From the NCBI GenBank assembly GCA_002452815.1, contig DKFM01000023.1, positions 79,338 to 143,337 of the forward strand: a stretch of DNA of 64,000 nucleotides, in the 5' to 3' direction. The stretch is from Rhodobacteraceae bacterium UBA6796. Its GTDB lineage: Bacteria > Pseudomonadota > Alphaproteobacteria > Rhodobacterales > Rhodobacteraceae. The notes under the pieces are model-generated. The model saw nothing but the letters and a program-made list of their open reading frames with translations. It did not search any database and was not told the origin of the DNA. This document shows positions 58,648 to 64,000 of the stretch, in pieces. Position numbers and translations under genes: made by a program. Positions within the stretch are counted from its first letter, which is position 1, and each line of letters starts with the position of its first letter.

Positions 58648-59520
58648 TCAGCCCAGGTGCCGGAGCCGTGCGATCAGCGACGAGGTGTCCCACCGCGCGC
58701 CGCCCAGCTTTTGCACATCCTTGTAGAACTGATCGACCAGCGCAGTGACCGGCAGGCTGGCGCCGTTGTCATTGGCCGTGCTCAGGCAGATCCCCAGATC
58801 CTTGCGCATCCAGTCGACGGCAAACCCGAAATCGAAGCGGTTTTCTTCCATCGTTTTGTAGCGGTTCGCCATCTGCCAGCTGCCCGCTGCGCCCTGGCTG
58901 ATCACCTCGACCACATCCGAAATCGACAGCCCGGCCTTTTCGGCGAAATGCAGGCTTTCCGCCAGCCCCTGCACCAGCCCCGCAATCGCGATCTGGTTGC
59001 ACATCTTGGTCAACTGGCCCGCGCCGCTGTCCCCCAGACGACGGCAGATCTTGGCATAGGATTCGATCACCGGCTCGGCCGCCAGATAGGCCCCGACCTC
59101 GCCGCCGCACATCACCGACAGAACCCCGTTTTCCGCCCCGGCCTGACCGCCCGACACCGGCGCGTCGACAAAGGCCAGACCGCAGGCACGGGCCTCGGCC
59201 TCCAGCTCGCGCGTGACTGCCGCGGATACCGTGGTATGATCGACAAAGATCGCGCCCGGCTTCATGCCCGCAAACGCGCCATTTTCGCCCAGGCAGATCG
59301 CCCGCAGATCATCGTCATTGCCGACGCAGGCCATCACGAAATCGCAATCGCGCACGGCATCCGCGGGCGTCGCCGCCCATTCGCCCTTGTGATGGCGCAC
59401 CCAGGCCTCGGCCTTGGCCGCGGTCCGGTTGTAGACAGTCACCTCATGCCCCTTGGCGGCCAGATGCCCCGCCATCGGAAACCCCATCACCCCAAGACCC
59501 AGAAAAGCCACTTTCGCCAT
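58648..59520 (-). CDS. NAD(P)-dependent beta-hydroxyacid dehydrogenase
   Basis: The 290-residue dehydrogenase is of the 3-hydroxyisobutyrate/tartronate semialdehyde reductase family. The Rossmann motif is FLGLGVMGFPMAGHLAAKGHEVTVYNRT. Substrate-binding FVDAPVSGGQAGAENGVLSVMCGG and the catalytic Lys in GAGQLTKMCNQI follow; the helical domain ends WDTSSLIARLRHLG. The N-terminal NRT after strand 2 (an Arg after Asn) suggests NADP rather than NAD, but this is weak. The start at 59520 has GGAGGG upstream. Specific substrate is not determined; glyoxylate/succinic semialdehyde reductase and tartronate semialdehyde reductase are alternatives. Confidence 0.9.
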   Translation of the reverse strand: MAKVAFLGLGVMGFPMAGHLAAKGHEVTVYNRTAAKAEAWVRHHKGEWAATPADAVRDCDFVMACVGNDDDLRAICLGENGAFAGMKPGAIFVDHTTVSAAVTRELEAEARACGLAFVDAPVSGGQAGAENGVLSVMCGGEVGAYLAAEPVIESYAKICRRLGDSGAGQLTKMCNQIAIAGLVQGLAESLHFAEKAGLSISDVVEVISQGAAGSWQMANRYKTMEENRFDFGFAVDWMRKDLGICLSTANDNGASLPVTALVDQFYKDVQKLGGARWDTSSLIARLRHLG

Positions 59521-59647
59521 TGCGCATCCCTCCGCCTGTCGCGCAAACGCGCGTTGAAACTTCGCCTTGCCTGACTTAGTAACGCCCCGACCTGCCCCGT
59601 CAACCGTGGCGGGCGTTTGGCGCGTTTTTTCAAGCCCGAGAGGCCGC

Positions 59648-62116
59648 ATGTTCTCGCTGTTCCGCTGGATGGTTCGCATTGTCTCGGCCGCGCTGATCGC
59701 GCTGGCACTCGGGGGGTTCTTCATCTGGTATTTCGCGGCCCGCTCGCTGCCCGATTACAACGCGACCTACGAGGTTGCGGGGATCTCGGCGCCGGTCGAG
59801 ATCGTGCGCTCGACCGAGGATGTGCCGCATATCTTCGGCGCGACCGACGCGGATGTGTTCTTTGCACTGGGGCTCGCCCATGCGCAGGACCGGCTGTGGC
59901 AGATGACCATGCTGCGCCGCACCGTGCAGGGCCGCCTGTCCGAAGTCTTCGGCGCCGAGACGCTGAAGACCGACGAGCTGATGCGCAGGCTCGATCTTTA
60001 CGGCGCGGCCGGCGCCTCGGTCGCGGCGCAGGACGACGACACCCGCACCGCGCTCGAAGCCTATGCCCGGGGCGTCAACCAGTGGATCGAACAGGTGAAT
60101 TCGGGCGCGCTTGGCCGCGGCGCGCCCGAATTCTTCCTGTTCGAAAATACCATCGCCTACTGGACCCCGGCGGATTCGCTGGCGATCCTGAAGCTTCTGG
60201 CCGCGCAGCAATCAAGCCAGATCGAGACCGAAGTGCTGCGGGCCCGCGTTTCGATGCTGGGGCAGGACTGGGTGCGCGATCTGATGCCGGATGTGCCGGG
60301 CAACGGGGTGGGCGCCCTGCCCGGCTATGCGCAGATCTTCCCCGATGCGCCGCGCGCGACCCAGACCGCCAGCAATGCCACGCCGCCGCTCAGCCCGTTT
60401 GCCCCGCGCGCGCTTGCCGCCGCCTCGAACGCCTGGGCCGCGGCCCCCGGGCGCTCGGCCGCGGGCGGTTCGCTTCTGGCCAATGACCCGCACGGGCCGC
60501 TGACCGCACCCTCGGCCTGGTATCTGGCACGTCTGGAGCTCAGCAGCGGCGGTGTGATCGGCGGCACCATTCCGGGCATTCCGCTGATCCTGTCGGGGCG
60601 CAACGCGCGGCTGGGCTGGGGCATCACCGCCGCCTGGGCCGACGATCAGGATCTGTATATCGAGGAACTGAACCCCGCCGATCCCGAACGCTATCTGACG
60701 CCCGAGGGCTGGAAAACCTTTGAAACCCGGCGCGCGATCATCACCGTCAAAGAGGCCGAACCCGTCACTGTCACCCTGCGCTGGACCGAAAACGGCCCGG
60801 TCATTCCGGGCGGCCATTTCAACCTGGCCGCGATCACCCCGCCCGGGCATGTCGTCTCTCTCGCCTGGACCGCGCTCGACCGGCAGGACACGACGATGAG
60901 CGCGGGCCTCGCGCTGATGCGTGCGGGATCGGTCGATCAGGCCGTCGCGGCAGGCGAACGGGTGGTGGCGCCTGCGCAAAACCTGGTGCTGGCCGATCAG
61001 AACAGCGTGGCGATGCTGACCGTGGGCGCACTGCCGCTGCGCGATCCGGCCCATGTCACCCGGGGCCGGATGCCCAGCCCGGGGTGGGAACCCGCAAACC
61101 GCTGGAAGGGCCGCCTGCCCTATGCCGAAAATCCGCGCTTCCTGGACCCCGAGGGCGGCATCGTCATCAACACCAACAACAAGACCGTGGATCGCGCCTT
61201 TCCGGCCCATGTCAGCTTCGACTGGGGCGACAGCCAGCGCGTGCAACGCTTGACCCGCCTGATGGGCGAGCGCGAGGTGCATTCGCGCGAAAGCTTCATC
61301 GCGGCCCAGCTCGACACCGTTTCCCCCGCAGCGCGGGGCTTGCTGCCGCTGGTCGGGGCCGATCTGTGGTTCACCGGATCGCCCGCCCCTGACGGCACCC
61401 CCGAACGCCGCCGCCAGCGTGCGCTGGAACTGCTGGCCGCCTGGGACGGCGAAATGAGCGAGCACCTGCCCGAACCGCTGATTTACGCCGCCTGGATGCG
61501 CGCGCTGCAAACCCGGCTGATCCGCGATGAGCTGGGACCGCTTGCGGCCGAGTTCACCCATCTGGAGCCGCTGTTCATCGAGCGGGTGTTCCGCAATACC
61601 GGCGGCGCCGCGCGCTGGTGCGACGTGATGCAATCGGCCCCGGTCGAGACCTGCACCGATATCGCCCGGATGGCGCTGGACGATGCGATCCTCGATCTGA
61701 CCGAACGCTATGGCCCCAAGGTCGAAAGCTGGCGCTGGGGCGATGCGCATGAGGCGGTGCATGACCATCAGGTGCTGGGACAGGCACCGATGCTGTCCTG
61801 GGCAATGAACATCCGGCAATCGACCTCGGGCGGGGATTTCACGCTGATGCGCGGCATGACCCGTGGCACCGGCGCCAACCCGTTCGAGAACGTGCAGGGC
61901 GCGGGCTATCGCGGGGTCTATGACTTCGCCGACCCGGATAGTTCGGTCTTCATCATCGCCACCGGCCAGTCGGGCCACCCGCTCTCGCGCCATTACGACG
62001 ACCTGTCCGAACTGTGGCGGCGCGGCGAATATATCCCGATGTCGCTCGACCCCGCGCTGGCGCGGGCGGCCGCGGCCGGGATCACCCAGCTTGTGCCAAT
62101 CGCCACAGAGCAATGA
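59648..62116 (+). CDS. Penicillin acylase family protein (peptidase S45)
   Basis: The 822-residue precursor has an N-terminal hydrophobic segment (FRWMVRIVSAALIALALGGFFIWYF) as signal or anchor. It is processed into alpha and beta chains in the family. The nucleophile Ser of the beta chain is likely Ser260 in AAASNAWAAAPGRS, with the family NDPH motif following (LLANDPHGPLTAPS) and WTAAWADDQ-like WGITAAWADDQD. Asn in NTNNKTVD (near 525) corresponds to the conserved Asn of the active site. Members hydrolyse amides such as acyl-homoserine lactones, penicillins or other acylated amines, so quorum-signal breakdown is one possibility. The start at 59648 is chosen because the membrane segment begins there. 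Confidence 0.9.
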   Translation: MFSLFRWMVRIVSAALIALALGGFFIWYFAARSLPDYNATYEVAGISAPVEIVRSTEDVPHIFGATDADVFFALGLAHAQDRLWQMTMLRRTVQGRLSEVFGAETLKTDELMRRLDLYGAAGASVAAQDDDTRTALEAYARGVNQWIEQVNSGALGRGAPEFFLFENTIAYWTPADSLAILKLLAAQQSSQIETEVLRARVSMLGQDWVRDLMPDVPGNGVGALPGYAQIFPDAPRATQTASNATPPLSPFAPRALAAASNAWAAAPGRSAAGGSLLANDPHGPLTAPSAWYLARLELSSGGVIGGTIPGIPLILSGRNARLGWGITAAWADDQDLYIEELNPADPERYLTPEGWKTFETRRAIITVKEAEPVTVTLRWTENGPVIPGGHFNLAAITPPGHVVSLAWTALDRQDTTMSAGLALMRAGSVDQAVAAGERVVAPAQNLVLADQNSVAMLTVGALPLRDPAHVTRGRMPSPGWEPANRWKGRLPYAENPRFLDPEGGIVINTNNKTVDRAFPAHVSFDWGDSQRVQRLTRLMGEREVHSRESFIAAQLDTVSPAARGLLPLVGADLWFTGSPAPDGTPERRRQRALELLAAWDGEMSEHLPEPLIYAAWMRALQTRLIRDELGPLAAEFTHLEPLFIERVFRNTGGAARWCDVMQSAPVETCTDIARMALDDAILDLTERYGPKVESWRWGDAHEAVHDHQVLGQAPMLSWAMNIRQSTSGGDFTLMRGMTRGTGANPFENVQGAGYRGVYDFADPDSSVFIIATGQSGHPLSRHYDDLSELWRRGEYIPMSLDPALARAAAAGITQLVPIATEQ

Positions 62117-62199
62117 GCGCGCGCCCCCTGGCCGCGCGAGGATGAGTAGTTGAGCCAAGCAGAAGCCCGAAGGTCAGGGCTTTGCCGATACGGTCTTCT

Positions 62200-62227
62200 T
62201 CTTGGCAAAAATACTCCCGCCGGAGGC
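62200..62227. repeat. Partial copy of dispersed repeat, copy C
   Basis: CTTGGCAAAAATACTCCCGCCGGAGGC resembles the leading part of copies A and B (TTGGCGCAAATATCC), with the CAAATA core degraded to AAAATA and the GC-rich hairpin replaced by CCGCCGGAGG. It lies in the 152 bp between two converging genes. The relation is weaker than between A and B. Confidence 0.45.
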
Positions 62228-62268
62228 ATCCGCGGGCAAAACCGGGCGCGGGGCCCGCAAACCGGGGG

Positions 62269-63468
62269 TCAGAGCGCCGCGAACCGGGCGCGCTGTGTCG
62301 CCGTCCAGTTGACATCCAGACGCCAGCCGGTGTCGGTCTGGGTTTCAGAGCGCACCACGTTCTGTTCGTGCAGCCAGGCGCGGGCGCGGCCTTGCGAAAA
62401 GCTCAGCTCCAGCGTGGTGTCGTGGCGTTCTTCGCTCAGCCGGGCCTCGATCGCGGCCAGAAGCGCGGCGAAGCCCTCGCCGGTCAGGGCCGAAACCGCC
62501 TGCACATCCGACCGCCGTGCATCCTGCACCAGCAACGCCGCGCGGGTCTGTTCGCTCAGCGCGTCGATCTTGTTCCAGACCTCGATCAGCGCCACATCCT
62601 CGTCCACACCCAGAGATTCCAGAATGTCGCCGACATCGGCGGCCTGTTCCTCGGTCTCGGGGTGGGAAATGTCGCGCACATGCAAGATCAGATCGGCTTC
62701 CAGCACCTCTTCCAGTGTCGCACGGAAGGCTGCGACCAGTTCATGCGGCAGATCCGAGATGAAACCCACCGTATCGGACATGATGACCTTGCGCCCCGAG
62801 GGCAGCGTGATGCCGCGCATCGTCGGGTCGAGCGTCGCGAACAGCATGTCCTTGGCCAGCACGTCGGCGCCGGTCATCCGGTTGAACAGCGTGGATTTTC
62901 CTGCGTTGGTATAGCCCACCAGCGCGACGATAGGGAACGGCACCTTGCGGCGCGCGGCGCGGTGCAATTCGCGGGTTTTCACCACCTTGGCCAGTTGGCG
63001 CTTGATGCGGATCACCTGCTCGTCGATGGCGCGGCGGTCGGCCTCGATCTGGGTTTCGCCCGGGCCGCCGACAAAGCCGAAGCCGCCGCGCTGGCGTTCG
63101 AGGTGGGTCCAGGCCCGCACCAGCCGCGTGCGCTGATAGCTCAATGCCGCCAGTTCGACCTGCAGCACGCCCTCGCGGGTGCGCGCACGGTCGGCGAAGA
63201 TTTCCAGAATGAGCCCGGTCCGGTCAAGCAGCTTGACCCCCCATTCCTTTTCCAGATTGCGCTGCTGCACCGGGCTTACGGGGCCGTCGACCAGAACCAG
63301 ATCGACCTCCAGATCCGCCAGCTTCTGCTTGATCTCGTCCAGCTTGCCGGTGCCGAACAGGTGGCCCGGGTGGATCTTGGGCAGGCGCACGACTTCGCCC
63401 CCCACGACCTCCAGGTCCGGCAGGGCGGCGGCCAAAGAGACCGCCTCGGCCAGCCCATGTTCGGGCAT
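62269..63468 (-). CDS. hflX: GTPase HflX (N-terminus probably extends to 63555)
   Basis: This is the ribosome-associated GTPase HflX. The N-terminal domain is followed by a glycine-rich RGGFGFVGGPGETQIE linker and the G domain: G1 GYTNAGKST, G3 DTVGFI, G4 NKID. It splits stalled ribosomes in stress. The only canonical start (ATG at 63468) would give 399 residues, but the frame stays open upstream and encodes TRAFVLHPDLKS, which resembles the conserved HflX N-terminus. No ATG, GTG or TTG is available there; a CTG at 63555 overlapping the hfq stop (CTGA), with GAGG seven bases before it, is a likely start and would give 428 residues. It is next to hfq as in many bacteria. Confidence 0.95.
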   Translation of the reverse strand: MPEHGLAEAVSLAAALPDLEVVGGEVVRLPKIHPGHLFGTGKLDEIKQKLADLEVDLVLVDGPVSPVQQRNLEKEWGVKLLDRTGLILEIFADRARTREGVLQVELAALSYQRTRLVRAWTHLERQRGGFGFVGGPGETQIEADRRAIDEQVIRIKRQLAKVVKTRELHRAARRKVPFPIVALVGYTNAGKSTLFNRMTGADVLAKDMLFATLDPTMRGITLPSGRKVIMSDTVGFISDLPHELVAAFRATLEEVLEADLILHVRDISHPETEEQAADVGDILESLGVDEDVALIEVWNKIDALSEQTRAALLVQDARRSDVQAVSALTGEGFAALLAAIEARLSEERHDTTLELSFSQGRARAWLHEQNVVRSETQTDTGWRLDVNWTATQRARFAAL

Positions 63469-63551
63469 GCGCCGCGATCCCGCAGCCGATTTCAGATCGG
63501 GATGCAGGACAAAGGCGCGCGTGACCTTGGCAAAAGAGGAGACAGGATCGC

Positions 63552-63785
63552 TCAGTCTTCGCCCTCGTACAGCGAGATCGGCTGACCCGGCATGATCGTC
63601 GAGATCGCATGCTTGTAGACCAGTTGCGATTGACCATCACGGCGCAAAAGCACGCAGAAATTGTCAAACCAGGTAATCACGCCCTGCAATTTCACCCCGT
63701 TGATGAGGAAAATCGTGACCGGAACCTTGGTCTTGCGCACATGGTTCAGAAATGCGTCTTGAAGGTTCTGTTTGTCGGCAGCCAT
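63552..63785 (-). CDS. hfq: RNA chaperone Hfq
   Basis: This is a 77-residue Sm-like protein that forms a hexamer and helps small RNAs pair with messages. [29 protein letters not shown] (Sm1) and [13 protein letters not shown] (Sm2, with KHA) are present; the C-terminal tail is short (SLYEGED) as in alphaproteobacteria. The ATG is preceded by AAGG at a rather long 11 bases. Its stop lies inside the probable hflX start. The gene lies between hflX and the end of trkH. The 153 bp upstream (63786-63938) contains promoter-like AT-rich parts, but no clear -35/-10 pair. Confidence 0.98.
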   Translation of the reverse strand: MAADKQNLQDAFLNHVRKTKVPVTIFLINGVKLQGVITWFDNFCVLLRRDGQSQLVYKHAISTIMPGQPISLYEGED

Positions 63786-63938
63786 TTTTTATTATGCCTT
63801 TATATTCTTGTCGCGCGTTCGGGCGTTTCGCCGCCCCTCAAGTCAGTATGCGTAAGAAACCAGGAGATTCCACCCCTAAAAACAGCCCGTTAGCGCTGCC
63901 TTGGCGAAATATTGTATCGCAACGCTTCCGCGCGCGGC

Positions 63939-64000
63939 TCAGGCGCGCCAAAACTCGGGGTTGAAAAGCGCGATGATCGCAAGCGTCTCCAGCCGCCCCA
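63939..64000 (-). CDS. trkH: TrkH C-terminal fragment
   Basis: The last 20 codons before the stop at 63941-63939 read GRLETLAIIALFNPEFWRA on the minus strand. The pattern RLE-x-hydrophobic-x-x-PEFWR is typical of the end of TrkH-type potassium transporter subunits. A trk gene next to hfq and hflX is common in alphaproteobacteria. Most of the gene lies outside the window, so it is identified only by a short piece. Confidence 0.65.
   Translation of the reverse strand, partial: GRLETLAIIALFNPEFWRA

Noticed and set aside
63786..63938. Heat-shock (RpoH) type promoter ahead of hfq, CTTGA plus CCCGAAC on the minus strand
   Set aside because: The match is partial and the spacing is not convincing for the Rhodobacter RpoH consensus.

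Overview
The window is high-GC alphaproteobacterial DNA, most like a purple non-sulfur photosynthetic bacterium of the Rhodobacter group. The main reasons are a form II RuBisCO operon with a divergent cbbR in the gene order reported for the Rhodobacter capsulatus cbbII operon, a GlgX/GlgA/GlgC glycogen cluster, an hflX-hfq-trkH block, and several family types common in Rhodobacteraceae (DUF6456, DUF6477, PAS_5, GlxA-type AraC, IalB). The species call is an inference. I saw no rRNA, tRNA, CRISPR array, insertion sequence or phage gene.

Layout. 1-12052 (minus): a Calvin-Benson-Bassham operon cbbF-P-T-G-A-M-E. It continues in the same orientation into two exported metallo-beta-lactamase-fold proteins, a thioredoxin-like protein, phosphoglycolate phosphatase (cbbZ/gph) and a third, persulfide-dioxygenase-like metallo-beta-lactamase protein cut by the window edge. 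12053-13112: cbbR and a control region with two TNA-N7-TNA sites at classic LysR spacing. 13265-19206: an accessory block with a tripartite tricarboxylate transporter (TctC plus a fused TctA-TctB), a methyltransferase/family 25 glycosyltransferase pair and an ATP-grasp-like protein. 19359-33387: peptidase T and the tightly overlapping glycogen operon glgP-B-C-A-X-pgm, with a divergent alpha-glucosidase. 33455-39691: a soluble PhoR-like kinase, a receiver-like protein, gamma-carbonic anhydrase with a coupled 56-residue membrane protein, gmk, yicC, a PAS_5 protein and class II DAHP synthase. 39877-46339: a GlxA-family regulator and a branched-chain amino acid ABC transporter (livJ, livG, livF, livH, livM). 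46487-53352: guaA, a two-domain ABM-GNAT protein, a divergent DUF6456/DUF6477 pair, a HerA-like ATPase, a 464 bp non-coding interval with candidate small RNAs, and an IalB-type protein. 53443-58586: an envelope block with ketoacyl synthase, acyl carrier protein, LpxD, L,D-transpeptidase and a divergent DUF882 murein hydrolase. 58648-64000: a beta-hydroxyacid dehydrogenase, a penicillin acylase-family protein, hflX, hfq and the trkH C-terminus.

How it fits together: carbon fixed by CBB enters sugar phosphates, is stored through pgm and the glg genes, and is remobilised by glgP, glgX and the alpha-glucosidase. The most interesting candidates are (i) the LpxD-ACP-ketoacyl synthase operon, which has no ketoreductase or dehydratase and could supply the 3-oxo acyl chains known in Rhodobacter lipid A; (ii) a candidate anti-Shine-Dalgarno small RNA at about 52260-52377; (iii) a likely CTG start of hflX that overlaps the hfq stop codon; and (iv) a metallo-beta-lactamase/thioredoxin cassette inside the cbb gene string. 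All four are readings of the sequence, not results of searches.
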